Below, one piece after another: positions 1-9,000 of a stretch of DNA of 17,931 nt. The stretch lies in NCBI GenBank assembly GCA_030602665.1, contig JAUVZE010000006.1, positions 1 through 17,931 of the forward strand. The letters run 5' to 3'. The stretch comes from Dehalococcoidia bacterium. Lineage in GTDB: Bacteria > Chloroflexota > Dehalococcoidia > Dehalococcoidales > JAUVZE01. A program made the position numbers and the translations under genes. Positions within the stretch are counted from its first letter, which is position 1; each line of letters starts with the position of its first letter. The notes below the pieces were generated by a model. The model saw only the letters and a list, made by a program, of their open reading frames with translations. It did no database searches and was not told the DNA's origin.

Positions 1-180
1 TGCGCCAAAAGCTCGGGCAATCCTGAAAGCCAGCTCAATAGACGGCACGTATTTCCCTTGCTCAAGGGCGATAATGGTCTGCCGAGTGCAGCCGGCACGG
101 TTGGCTAATTCCTCTTGCGTCATTTCATCGTTGTCGAAACGCAGTCTTCTGATTCGGTTTTTTATATTAGCAACAGCCAT
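1..180 (-). CDS. XRE/Cro-type HTH transcriptional regulator (partial, C-terminus off the left edge)
   Basis: Sixty codons are visible, from an ATG at 178-180 to the window edge, with no stop. The protein is a compact helix-turn-helix of the Cro/C1 (XRE) family, with the typical run TQEELANRAGCTRQTI at about residues 21-36, then ALEQGKYVPS and a LAFRIARAFG helix. Regulators of this type are usually 65-75 residues with no effector domain, so only a few residues are probably missing. The start overlaps the end of the upstream membrane-protein gene by 14 nt and has only a weak Shine-Dalgarno match, so translation is probably coupled. Such regulator/membrane-protein pairs are common in bacteria and archaea. 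The regulator may control its own unit through the palindrome at 710-724, which is inference. Its function beyond DNA binding cannot be told. Confidence 0.85.
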   Translation of the reverse strand, partial: MAVANIKNRIRRLRFDNDEMTQEELANRAGCTRQTIIALEQGKYVPSIELAFRIARAFGA

Positions 181-619
181 TGCTTCCCATTCCCCAGTTT
201 CTCCAGTAACCAATCAGTATGCCAACGGACTGTGCCAGCACATTGACAATAAAGAGAGACATGAATACAAGGTAGGGGAAAATAACTGGTATTTTCCCCT
301 GGTTCCAGTAGATTTCAGTTAGCGCGATGCTCCAGACTGCCAGCGATATAAAGACCGCCCACAACTGGACTACTGGTGCCCTGCCCAGTATCAGCCTGTC
401 CCGTTCATCAACCTGACCTGGTTTGCGTAGGGTCAGACGCATCATTATGAAGTAAGCAATAAGCCCTCCAATTAATAATGCTGCCAAAATTAACCTCATC
501 GCCGGGTCTTCAGTAAAGGTAGCGACTCCTCCCTTAGCAATGAAAACCACTATGATGGCGACAGCCCATACAACCCCTATCAACAGACCGTACCATGCTC
601 TTTTTTGTAGTGGTGCCAT
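167..619 (-). CDS. Four-helix integral membrane protein paired with an XRE regulator (DUF2178-like)
   Basis: This encodes 150 residues starting at the ATG at 617-619. That start has an ideal AGGAGG (628-633) eight bases upstream; an open frame 12 codons longer exists but lacks this support. Four hydrophobic segments lie at about residues 9-28, 42-60, 84-103 and 112-137. The loop after helix 2 carries VDERDRLILGRA (70-81). The DERD element and this layout resemble DUF2178-type proteins found next to short XRE regulators, but this is recognition by eye. The protein ends in GCC. No catalytic motif is visible. The gene overlaps the regulator by 14 nt, so the two are probably made together. The biochemical role is unknown; sensing or a membrane-stress function would be guesswork. 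Confidence 0.8.
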   Translation of the reverse strand: MAPLQKRAWYGLLIGVVWAVAIIVVFIAKGGVATFTEDPAMRLILAALLIGGLIAYFIMMRLTLRKPGQVDERDRLILGRAPVVQLWAVFISLAVWSIALTEIYWNQGKIPVIFPYLVFMSLFIVNVLAQSVGILIGYWRNWGMGSNGCC

Positions 620-709
620 AATTTTGTCCTCCTTCTCTTTTTGATACTTTTTCAAGGTGTATAAGTACTCTACACATTACATAGTGGAATATATATTTAA
701 CATTTAGTC

Positions 710-724
710 AAGTATATTATACTT
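710..724. repeat. Perfect 7+1+7 palindrome overlapping the -10 box; candidate operator
   Basis: AAGTATA-T-TATACTT is a perfect dyad centred on 717 and contains the predicted TATAAT box of the downstream XRE-containing unit. Operators overlapping -10 boxes are typical of Cro/C1-type autorepressors. That this regulator binds here is inference. A second, weaker dyad (GTGTA, 9 bases, TACAC) lies in the leader at 657-675. Confidence 0.45.
716..721 (-). promoter_or_regulatory. Putative -10 box (TATAAT) for the membrane protein/XRE unit
   Basis: On the minus strand TATAAT is preceded, 16 bases upstream, by TTCGCA (4 of 6 matches to TTGACA). A start near 709 would give a leader of about 90 nt to the ATG at 619. 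The surrounding 640-730 stretch is markedly AT-rich compared with the flanking genes. Confidence 0.45.
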
Positions 725-915
725 CTATTTTAGGGAATGCGAACGGAGGAAAGTGATTGAAGTCCCAAACTTGCCCTGTTTTCTCACTTTTTCTCCTCTT
801 TTCTACGAAATGGAACTTAAGATGTGCAGTAGAAATCATCATACCAATAGGAGCTTTAAGCTCGCTTGTTTTGAAGCAGAAAAAGATGGAAGGAGCGGGG
901 TCTATGAAATCCGCT
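725..915. other. Intergenic region between ruvB and the membrane-protein gene
   Basis: No convincing gene is seen. Short open frames exist on both strands but run into the ruvB 3' end and resemble nothing recognisable. The stretch holds a perfect inverted repeat GAGCTT-T-AAGCTC (851-863). A 5-bp stem AGCGG/CCGCT (894-898 with 911-915) directly follows the ruvB stop codon. On the minus strand it is followed by a CTTTTT stretch at about 880-885, so it may serve as a weak ruvB terminator. Confidence 0.4.
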
Positions 916-1941
916 TTACCACAGGCTTGTCTGAGGAGGTTTCTTATCAGGCAAGCCGAGGTGCTCATAGGCTAGCTGGGTAGCCAATCGGCCACGGGGG
1001 GTTCGCTCCAGAAAGCCCAGTTGCAGCAGATAAGGCTCATAAACATCCATAATAGTATCCGACTCCTCGCTGATGGAAGCAGCGATAGTCTCCAGCCCCA
1101 CCGGACCACCATTGAACTTATCAATGATAGTGTGTAGCACCTTGTGGTCTATTTCATCCAGACCGATATGGTCTACTTCAAGCTTGGATAGTGCCTCAAC
1201 AGCCACTGATTGGGTGATGACACCGTCGGCTATCACCTGAGCATAGTCTCTAACCCGCTTGAGCAGTCGGTTAGCCACCCGAGGGGTGCCTCGAGCTCGG
1301 CGGGCTATTTCTCCCAGCCCATCAGCTTCGGCTTCTATCTGGAGAATACGGGCTGACCGCTTTAGGATTGTCTCTATAGATGTATGGTCGTAGAAATCAA
1401 GGCGGTAGATGGCGCCAAATCGGTCACGGAGGGGAGGACTCAGTAAAGCAAAGCGGGTAGTAGCCCCGATTAGGGTAAAAGGGGGCAGGGTTAGTCGCAG
1501 GCTTCTGGCACCGGGACCCTTGCCGATGATAATATCCAGAGCAAAGTCCTCCATAGCTGGGTACAAGACTTCCTCTACTGCCCGATTCAAACGGTGGATT
1601 TCATCGATAAAGAGTATATCCTGACTGCGGAGGTTGGTTAAGATAGCTGCCAGGTCTCCGGTGCGCTCTACTGCCGGGCCAGAGGTAACCCTGATGTTAA
1701 CCCCCATCTCAGCAGCAATGATATAGGCCAAGGTGGTCTTACCTAGACCAGGTGGTCCATATAATAAGACGTGGTCTAGTGGTTCATCCCTGCCCTTGGC
1801 GGCGGCGATAGCTATATTGATATTGCCCTTAATACCAGCCTGCCCGACGAAGTCATTAAGGTGTCGGGGTCGGAGACTGGTGTCAAGTGGCAGGTCCTCA
1901 GCGCTGGGCTTACCCGATATAATACGAGCTATCTCATCCAC
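916..1941 (-). CDS. ruvB: Holliday junction branch migration DNA helicase RuvB
   Basis: RuvB is the hexameric AAA+ motor that, with RuvA, drives branch migration of Holliday junctions during recombination and repair. The 341-residue length is normal. Visible motifs are Walker A GPPGLGKT (62-69), Walker B LFIDEIHR (110-117), sensor 1 GATTR (159-163), the LRDRFG segment containing the arginine finger (about 171-176), and the C-terminal winged-helix region with GGPVGLETIA. The N-terminal RIISG lies where RuvB proteins normally begin. The start is problematic: the only in-frame canonical codon is GTG at 1939-1941, whose first base is the last base of a perfect AGGAGG. The gene follows rpoC in the same direction but has its own likely promoter. 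ruvA and ruvC are not in the window. Confidence 0.97.
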   Translation of the reverse strand: MDEIARIISGKPSAEDLPLDTSLRPRHLNDFVGQAGIKGNINIAIAAAKGRDEPLDHVLLYGPPGLGKTTLAYIIAAEMGVNIRVTSGPAVERTGDLAAILTNLRSQDILFIDEIHRLNRAVEEVLYPAMEDFALDIIIGKGPGARSLRLTLPPFTLIGATTRFALLSPPLRDRFGAIYRLDFYDHTSIETILKRSARILQIEAEADGLGEIARRARGTPRVANRLLKRVRDYAQVIADGVITQSVAVEALSKLEVDHIGLDEIDHKVLHTIIDKFNGGPVGLETIAASISEESDTIMDVYEPYLLQLGFLERTPRGRLATQLAYEHLGLPDKKPPQTSLW

Positions 1942-1958
1942 CTCCTACAAGTAGCTTT

Positions 1959-1967
1959 ATTATACCA
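1959..1967 (-). promoter_or_regulatory. Extended -10 promoter (TGG-TATAAT) of ruvB
   Basis: The minus strand reads TGGTATAAT, a consensus -10 with a TGn extension; no good -35 is seen. A start near 1952 would leave a leader of only about ten bases, most of it the AGGAGG sequence. Confidence 0.6.
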
Positions 1968-1997
1968 CATCTTTACCTGAGCTAGGATAGACCAGTC

Positions 1998-2033
1998 ATA
2001 AGAATAGAGTCGCCCAAATGGTAATAGGGCGAC
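1998..2033 (-). terminator. Likely intrinsic terminator of rpoBC
   Basis: On the minus strand GTCGCCC (2033-2027) pairs perfectly with GGGCGAC (2015-2009) around an 11-base loop. It is followed by TCTATTCTTAT, an interrupted U-rich tract. It lies about 40 bases after the rpoC stop and before the ruvB promoter. The imperfect T tract suggests partial read-through is possible. Confidence 0.6.
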
Positions 2034-2054
2034 CCCTTATTAGTCAATCAAACT

Positions 2055-2071
2055 GGAGTACCAGGTACTCC
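2055..2071. repeat. Perfect inverted repeat touching the rpoC stop codon
   Basis: GGAGTACC-A-GGTACTCC is a perfect 8+1+8 dyad whose last base is part of the rpoC TAG. As RNA it would fold as a 6-bp stem with a 5-base loop, followed on the minus strand by AGTTTGATT. It may add to termination or protect the mRNA 3' end. Confidence 0.5.
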
Positions 2072-5000
2072 TAGTTAGCTAGCGCCTCGTCATCTGGCTT
2101 ACCAGCTACCTGATCGGATGCTTCATCACTTGGCCCTTCGGGCTCCTCGCTAGCTACCAGAATAGGTGCTTTATCACTCGGCTCCTCGTGTTCCTCACTT
2201 GGTTCCTCGGGCACCTCACCAGCTACCAGGCTCGGCACCTCTTCGGAAACCGGATAGCGAGCTGGTATCAACTTGCCAATAATTACATTTTCCTTAAGTC
2301 CAACCAGTTTATCTATCTTGCCATAGATGGCGGCTTCGGTAAGCACCCTAGTGGTCTCCTGGAAGGAAGCCGCTGCCAACCAGCTATCAGTGCTTAATGA
2401 GGCTCTGGTTATACCCATTAATACCGGCTGGGCAGTAGCTGGTTCACCACCTTCAGCCAGCACTTTAGCATTGATGTTTTCATATCGCGATTGGTTTACT
2501 AGCTCGCCAGGCAGTAACTCGGTGTCACCTGAGGAATCAATACGGACCTTGGTCAGCATTTGGTGAACGATAACTTCAATATGTTTGTCATTTATGTTCA
2601 CCCCCTGGGAGCGATATACTTTTTGTACCTCATCTACCAGGTATTGCTGGACTGCCTCCCGGCCTAAGATATGTAATATATCCTGCGGGTTAATCGAGCC
2701 GTCAGTAAGTTGCTGTCCTGCCTTTACCCGCTCCCCGGTTTGGATACGAATATGGGCAGTGGCTGGGGCAACATACTCTCGCTCCTCTTTTTCCTCATAA
2801 CTGATATAGAGCTGTCCATCTTCCATAGTTACCTCACCAGCTACCCGAGCCAACATAGGTTGAGTTTCGGTCGTCAGGGCGACTGACTCTGGGGTAACTT
2901 TAGCCTCAGGGGTTTGGCAAGCAAGCACGGCTCCGATATCCACCCATTGACCAGTATCTACCATAACCTGCCAGCCAGGAGGTAGTGAGTATTCATCACG
3001 GTATACCTCAGAGCTAGTGACATTAATCTTTCTTCCCTCCTCATTTTGAGTTACCTCGGCCACCCCGTCTATCTCTGAGATAATGGCTTGACCCTTAGGT
3101 GCTCTGGCCTCAAAGAGCTCCTCCACCCTAGGTAGACCACTGGTGATGTCAAGCCCAACCACGCCGCCAGTATGAAAGGTACGCAGGGTTAGCTGGGTAC
3201 CTGGCTCACCAATGCTTTGGGCGGCAATGATGCCTATCGCGGTATCGAGGTCAACCAGATGCCCGCGGGCAAGGTCTCGGCCATAGCAACACCGGCAAGT
3301 CCCGTGCTTGGAGTGACAGCTAAGGGGAGACCTAACATGAACCTTGGTTAACCCGGCAGCGATAATTTCCTTTACCTGCCCTTCATCAATCTCCTCATTT
3401 CGGTCAACGATGGTTTCTCCAGTCTGAGGATTGACTATTTTGCTTGCCGCCAATCGACCGGTTATTCGCTCAGCCAGTGAGGGCAGAAGTTCCTTCTCCT
3501 GAGGTTCAGAGACCCATATACCATCTGTAGTCCCGCAGTCATCCTGAAGAGTGACAATATCCTGGGCAATATCAATGAGGCGTCTAGTGAGGTAACCACT
3601 ATTTGAGGTTCTAAGGGCAGTATCAGCTAATCCTTTACGGGCGCCATGGGTTGAGATAAAGTATTCCAGCACGCTAAGTCCTTCGCGGAGGCTTGACTTG
3701 ATAGGAAAGTCAATTATTCTACCTGCGGGGTCAGTCATCAAGCCTTTCATACCAGCCATCTGTCTAATCTGAGAAATATTTCCCTTTGCCCCTGAGGTTG
3801 CCATCATGTAGATGCCACCGTAGCGGTCAAGGGTATGTGAGAGGATATCAGTAAGCTTGTCAGTAGTCTCCATCCACACCCCTATGGTGCCATCATACTT
3901 TTCATCCTCGGTGATTAAGCCACGGTGATACTGGTTTTCAATAATGGCCAGCCTTTCTTCTGCCTCGGCTATTAGCTTAGGCTTGCTCTGAGGAATCTCA
4001 ATATCGTTCATAGCAATGGTAGTGCCTGATTTGGTAGCATAGTGGAAGCCTAGTTGTTTGAGGTTGTCCAGCACCGCCGCCGTGCTTTCATCGCTTAGTA
4101 GCTGGTAACAATCGGCCACTATTTGCTTTAAGCTTGACTTATCAATCACCTTGTTTAAGAAGCCCAACTCCGGGGGGAGAACATCATTAAAGATGATGCG
4201 ACCGACACTGGTCTTAATTCTTTGCCCACCTCTTTCTTGGTCCCTGACCTCAATCTCAACTCTGAGGTCAATAATGCCTAGTTCATAGGCAAGTCTTGCC
4301 TCCTCAAAACTGCCAAAGATTAAACCCTCTCCCTTATCTCCTGGCCTGATGGTGGTCAAATAATAACAGCCGAGCACCATATCCAAGGTTGGTGTTACTA
4401 TTGGATCACCTGAGCTGGGCAGTAACATATTGCGCATGCTAAGCATCATCTCCCTAGCTTCTTTGACGGCAGTTTTAGATAGAGGAATATGAACCGCCAT
4501 CTGGTCCCCATCAAAATCGGCGTTGAAAGCAGAACAGACTAGGGGATGGATTTGAATGGCACTACCATCAATGAGCACTGGCTCGAACGCCTGAATGCTA
4601 AGGCGGTGAAGGGTAGGTGCCCGATTAAGCAGCACCGGGCGCTCTTTGATGACCTCCTCGAGTATGTCATATACCTCTGGCCTAGCTTTTTCCAGTAGCC
4701 GTCGGGCACTCTTGATATTGTGTGCCAGACCTTGTTGCACTAGTCGACGGATGACGAAAGGCTTAAATAGCTCGAGAGCCATTCGTCGGGGCAAACCACA
4801 TTGGTGAAGCTTTAGCTCTGGACCGACAATGATAACTGAGCGCCCACTATAGTCAACACGCTTACCGAGCAGGTTCTGGCGAAAGCGTCCCTGTTTTCCC
4901 CGAAGCATGTCAGAGAGTGACTTTAGTTTATGATTGCCGCTGACGGAGACGGCTCGTCCTCTTCTGCCGTTATCAATGAGGGAGTCGACTGCCTCCTGGA

Positions 5001-6063
5001 GCATCCGTTTCTCATTGCGGATAATAATCTCTGGTGCTCCAATTTCCATTAAGTGGCGCAGTCGGTTATTGCGGTTAATGACTCGTCGATACAGGTCATT
5101 AAGGTCGCTGGTGGCGAATCTCCCACCATCTAGTTGAACCATGGGTCGTAGGTCTGGCGGCAAAACCGGCAACACCGTCAAAATCATCCACTCAGGCTTA
5201 TTACCACTGCGGCGAAGCGCCTCCACTAGTCGTAGTTGCTTAGCGGCCTTCTTGTGGCGTTGACCCGAAATTGAGTGCATTTCCTGGAGCAAACCATTGC
5301 GCATTTCATCAAGGTTAATCTCCTTAAGGATCTGGAGGATAGCCTCAGCCCCCATCCCAGCCTCAAAAACCTGACCATATTTCTGTTTGAGTGCCTGATA
5401 CTGGTTCTCAGTGAGTAATGCTCGCAGGCGGAGGTCTTTTAGCTGTTCTGCCTCAGCGAGAAGCTTCTCCTCAAGTGATGTTTTTTCCTCAGTAAAATGA
5501 CGCCGAAGCTGGTTTATTTCCTCCACTGTCGCTTGCTTCTGCTCCATCTCAGTGATGTTAGCCTCCAGCGCCTTTTGTTGCTCGGCAATTTCCTGGGAGC
5601 AATTTTCCTCAATTTGTTTAATTGCTTCCTGGCGCGCCTCCTCATCTATAGAGGTAATCATATAGTGAGAGAAGTAAAGAACCCGCTCTAAGCTCCGTGG
5701 TGATAGGTCAAGTAACAGTCCTATTCGGCTAGGTATTCCCTTGGCAAACCAGATATGGGCCACTGGGCAGGCCAGTTCAATATGTCCCATACGTTCCCGA
5801 CGCACCTTGGCCCGGGCTACCTCCACGCCACACTTATCACAAATGATTCCCTTATAGCGTATCCTTTTATACTTACCACAGTAGCATTCAAAGTCTTTAG
5901 TTGGGCCAAATATCCTCTCGCAGAAAAGCCCGTCCCTTTCTGGCTTCAGGGTGCGATAGTTGATAGTCTCCGGCTTGGTTACCTCACCGTAAGACCAGCT
6001 CCTGATCTGCTCCGGTGAAGCTAGAGAGATACGGACAGCGTCAAAATCATTGACTTCAAGCAT
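2071..6063 (-). CDS. rpoC: DNA-directed RNA polymerase subunit beta'
   Basis: This is the largest catalytic subunit of RNA polymerase, 1330 residues. The N-terminal zinc site has C60, C62, C75 and C78 (CYCG...CDKC). The active-site motif NADFDGD is at 514-520, with D516, D518 and D520 holding the catalytic Mg2+. The second zinc site is formed by C843 (DDCGT), C916, C923 and C926 (SCHSKHGTCRCC). The bridge/trigger region includes AIGIIAAQSIGEPGTQLTLR. Residues from about 1273 onward form an acidic, proline- and serine-rich tail of repeated EEPS/EGPSDEAS-like phrases, an extension beyond the usual catalytic core. The start overlaps the rpoB stop by 8 nt (ATGCTTGA), so translation is coupled. 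A terminator-like hairpin follows. Confidence 0.99.
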   Translation of the reverse strand: MLEVNDFDAVRISLASPEQIRSWSYGEVTKPETINYRTLKPERDGLFCERIFGPTKDFECYCGKYKRIRYKGIICDKCGVEVARAKVRRERMGHIELACPVAHIWFAKGIPSRIGLLLDLSPRSLERVLYFSHYMITSIDEEARQEAIKQIEENCSQEIAEQQKALEANITEMEQKQATVEEINQLRRHFTEEKTSLEEKLLAEAEQLKDLRLRALLTENQYQALKQKYGQVFEAGMGAEAILQILKEINLDEMRNGLLQEMHSISGQRHKKAAKQLRLVEALRRSGNKPEWMILTVLPVLPPDLRPMVQLDGGRFATSDLNDLYRRVINRNNRLRHLMEIGAPEIIIRNEKRMLQEAVDSLIDNGRRGRAVSVSGNHKLKSLSDMLRGKQGRFRQNLLGKRVDYSGRSVIIVGPELKLHQCGLPRRMALELFKPFVIRRLVQQGLAHNIKSARRLLEKARPEVYDILEEVIKERPVLLNRAPTLHRLSIQAFEPVLIDGSAIQIHPLVCSAFNADFDGDQMAVHIPLSKTAVKEAREMMLSMRNMLLPSSGDPIVTPTLDMVLGCYYLTTIRPGDKGEGLIFGSFEEARLAYELGIIDLRVEIEVRDQERGGQRIKTSVGRIIFNDVLPPELGFLNKVIDKSSLKQIVADCYQLLSDESTAAVLDNLKQLGFHYATKSGTTIAMNDIEIPQSKPKLIAEAEERLAIIENQYHRGLITEDEKYDGTIGVWMETTDKLTDILSHTLDRYGGIYMMATSGAKGNISQIRQMAGMKGLMTDPAGRIIDFPIKSSLREGLSVLEYFISTHGARKGLADTALRTSNSGYLTRRLIDIAQDIVTLQDDCGTTDGIWVSEPQEKELLPSLAERITGRLAASKIVNPQTGETIVDRNEEIDEGQVKEIIAAGLTKVHVRSPLSCHSKHGTCRCCYGRDLARGHLVDLDTAIGIIAAQSIGEPGTQLTLRTFHTGGVVGLDITSGLPRVEELFEARAPKGQAIISEIDGVAEVTQNEEGRKINVTSSEVYRDEYSLPPGWQVMVDTGQWVDIGAVLACQTPEAKVTPESVALTTETQPMLARVAGEVTMEDGQLYISYEEKEEREYVAPATAHIRIQTGERVKAGQQLTDGSINPQDILHILGREAVQQYLVDEVQKVYRSQGVNINDKHIEVIVHQMLTKVRIDSSGDTELLPGELVNQSRYENINAKVLAEGGEPATAQPVLMGITRASLSTDSWLAAASFQETTRVLTEAAIYGKIDKLVGLKENVIIGKLIPARYPVSEEVPSLVAGEVPEEPSEEHEEPSDKAPILVASEEPEGPSDEASDQVAGKPDDEALAN

Positions 6064-9000
6064 TTCCTTCTTCTACCCCTTTCTGGGTCGCTTCTTCTAC
6101 AGCTTCTGGCTCTGTCTCCAGTTTAACGGCTTCCTTTGTTTCCTCTACCCCTTTCTGGGTCGCTTCTTCTATAGCTTCTGGCTCTGTCTCCAGTTTGATG
6201 GTTTCAGCTGTTTCCTCAGCCAGGGTTGCCTTTTCTTCTTCCTCGTTAATCACCTCAACGGCCAGCCCCAAGCTTTGTAGTTCCTTAACCAGAACCTTAA
6301 ACGATTCGGGCACGCCAGGCTGGAGAATATCCTGATTCTTAACTATAGCCTCATAGGTTTTGGCTCGACCAGTGACATCGTCTGACTTTATGGTCAGCAT
6401 CTCTTGGAGGTTGTGAGCGGCACCATAGGCTTCTAGTGCCCAAACTTCCATCTCACCAAAGCGCTGACCCCCGAATTGAGCCTTACCACCCAGAGGCTGC
6501 TGGGTAATCAAGGAATAAGGACCGGTAGAGCGAGCGTGAACCTTATCTTCAACCAGGTGTATCAGCTTCATCATATAGATGCTACCCACGGTTACCGCCT
6601 GGTCAAACGGCTCACCGCTACGTCCATCCCGAAGTATGACCTTGCCAGTGGTAGGCGGCGGAAGGTTTCTTTCTGAACTTACTCTTTCTACAGCTTGCGC
6701 CAGCTCCTGTGGGCTAAGGTCTTGGCTAGCGATACCTAGGTCTTCGAGCCACAGGCGCAGGCAAATCTCCTTTGCCTCTCCTGGGTAGTCATCACTAAAC
6801 ACCCTGTCTCCATCGTAGCCATGACTCTTAAGCCATGCCTTGGCCAGCTCCAGCTGCACCGCGGACACCTCATCAGCGTGGTTAGGATTAACTGCCCCGG
6901 CTTTTTGTGCCAGCCAGGCTCTAGCCATGGCATCCACGATAGCCGTATCATTGGCACCATCAAAGACTGGGGTAAGCACCTTGAAGCCTAGAACCTGAGC
7001 TGCCCAGCCCAGGTGGGTTTCCAGAACCTGACCAATATTCATCCGTGATGGGACACCAATCGGGTTAAGGATGATATCCACCGGGGTGCCGTCGGGGAGA
7101 AATGGCATATCCTCAACGGGTGCCACCAAGGCGACAACCCCCTTATTGCCGTGCCGCCCGGCCATCTTATCCCCAGCGGAGATTTTCCGCTTTTGGGCAA
7201 CCCAGACCTGCACCCATTGATTAACCCTAGTCGGTAGGTCATCACCAGCCTCAGTGGAGAAGACTCTCACATTAATCACCTTGCCCCACTCACCATGGGG
7301 CACTCGCAGGGAGGTATCCTTAACCTCCCTGGCTTTTTCGCCAAAGATGGCTCGCAAGAGTTTCTCTTCGGCTGATAGCTCGGTCTCCCCTTTGGGGGTA
7401 ATTTTACCTACTAGTATACTGCCTGGGCCGACCTTCGCCCCAATCCGAATAATGCCGGTTTCATCAAGTTCACGCAAGCTTTCCTCGCCTACATTAGGTA
7501 TATCTCTAGTGATTTCTTCCGGTCCTAACTTGGTATCCCGTGCCTCCACCTCATACTTCTCAATGTGAATGGAGGTAAACTTGTCCTCCTCAACCAGGCG
7601 ATTACTAATGACAATAGCATCCTCAAAGTTATACCCCTCCCAGCTCATAAAGGCACACAGCACATTCTGGCCTAGCGCCAACTCTCCCTGTTCAGTAGCT
7701 GAGCTATCGGCTAGAACCTGACCAGGCTCAACCCGGTCCCCCTTATTTACTGTGGGGCACTGATTAATACACGTCCCCTGATTTGTGCGGACAAATTTCA
7801 TCAGTTCATATTCGTCTTTCTCTCCGTTATCGCTGGCAACTACAATGTGATATATAACATGACCTTTATCATCTTTAAAGCTAGCAACTGAGGTTACCAC
7901 TCCGGCATTCTGGGCAAAGAGTACCTGCCCGCTATGCTTGGCAGCTTCCATTTCCATACCGGTGGCTACCAAAGGTGCCTCAGGGTGAATCAGAGGTACT
8001 GCCTGCCGCTGCATATTAGCGCCCATCAAGGCGCGATTGGCATCATCATGTTCGAGAAAGGGTATTAGTGCCGTGGCAACACTGACTATCTGCTTGGGTG
8101 ACACATCCATTAGTTGGATCTTATCTGGTGCTTCTGACAGGTAGCGGTCAGCTAGCCTGGCTTCAACCCGTTCCCCGACAAATTGGCTATTTGCGTCAAG
8201 TTGAGCACTAGCCTGGGCAATGGTATATTCGTCCTCTTTATCGGCTGAGAGATAGATAACCTCATCAGAGACGAAGGGCACCACCTTTATTGTTCTGGGC
8301 GATAGGTGAGATAATTTAGTGGCCAGCTGGGGGGTAATGGTAGTTTTGGCCTTCACTATGGTTTTATCCCCGTCATCAACTACTGCCTCCTTGGTTGTCT
8401 TACCTACCAGCTTGCCATCGGTATTACTCAACTCGGCAATAACCCGGCGGTATGGTGTTTCAATAAAACCATACTGGTTAATCTGGGCATAGGTGGCTAG
8501 AGAGCCGATGAGACCGATGTTAGGTCCCTCTGGTGTCTCAATGGGGCATATCCGGCCATAATGAGAGAAATGAACATCACGAACATCAAACCCAGCTCGC
8601 TCGCGAGATAGTCCCCCCGGTCCAATGGCTGATAGGCGACGCTTATGAGTCAGCTCCGCCAATGGGTTGGTTTGGTCCATAAATTGTGATAACTGTGAGC
8701 TACCAAAGAATTCCCGGATAGCGGCCAGCACCGGGCGAACATTAACTATGGCACTAGGGGTAATTGCCTCAGTGGCAATAATACTCATACGCTCCTTGGC
8801 GACTCGTTCTAGGTGCAACAACCCAATGCGGAATTGGTTTTGCATCAGTTCGCCAACAGTGCGGACTCGCCGATTTCCGAGATGGTCAATATCGTCGGCA
8901 GTATCGCTTCCATTATTAACCATAATGGTATGTCTGACTATCTCAACAATATCTTCCTTGGTTAAAGCCCGCTCTTCCAGGTCAATATTAAGCCCTAATC

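Noticed and set aside
717..968. Minus-strand frame of about 83 codons overlapping the ruvB end
   Set aside because: It overlaps ruvB in another frame and has no ribosome-binding site or recognisable motif; more likely chance.
753..983. Plus-strand open frames (GTG at 753, TTG at 757) with GGAGG upstream at 745-749
   Set aside because: Both run antisense into the ruvB 3' end, show no recognisable protein features, and use non-ATG starts.
8560..8600. RpoB DVHFSHYG, with Phe where E. coli has Pro564, a rifampicin-resistance position
   Set aside because: Bacillus-type enzymes have Tyr here, so the position naturally varies; the core rifampicin residues look normal.
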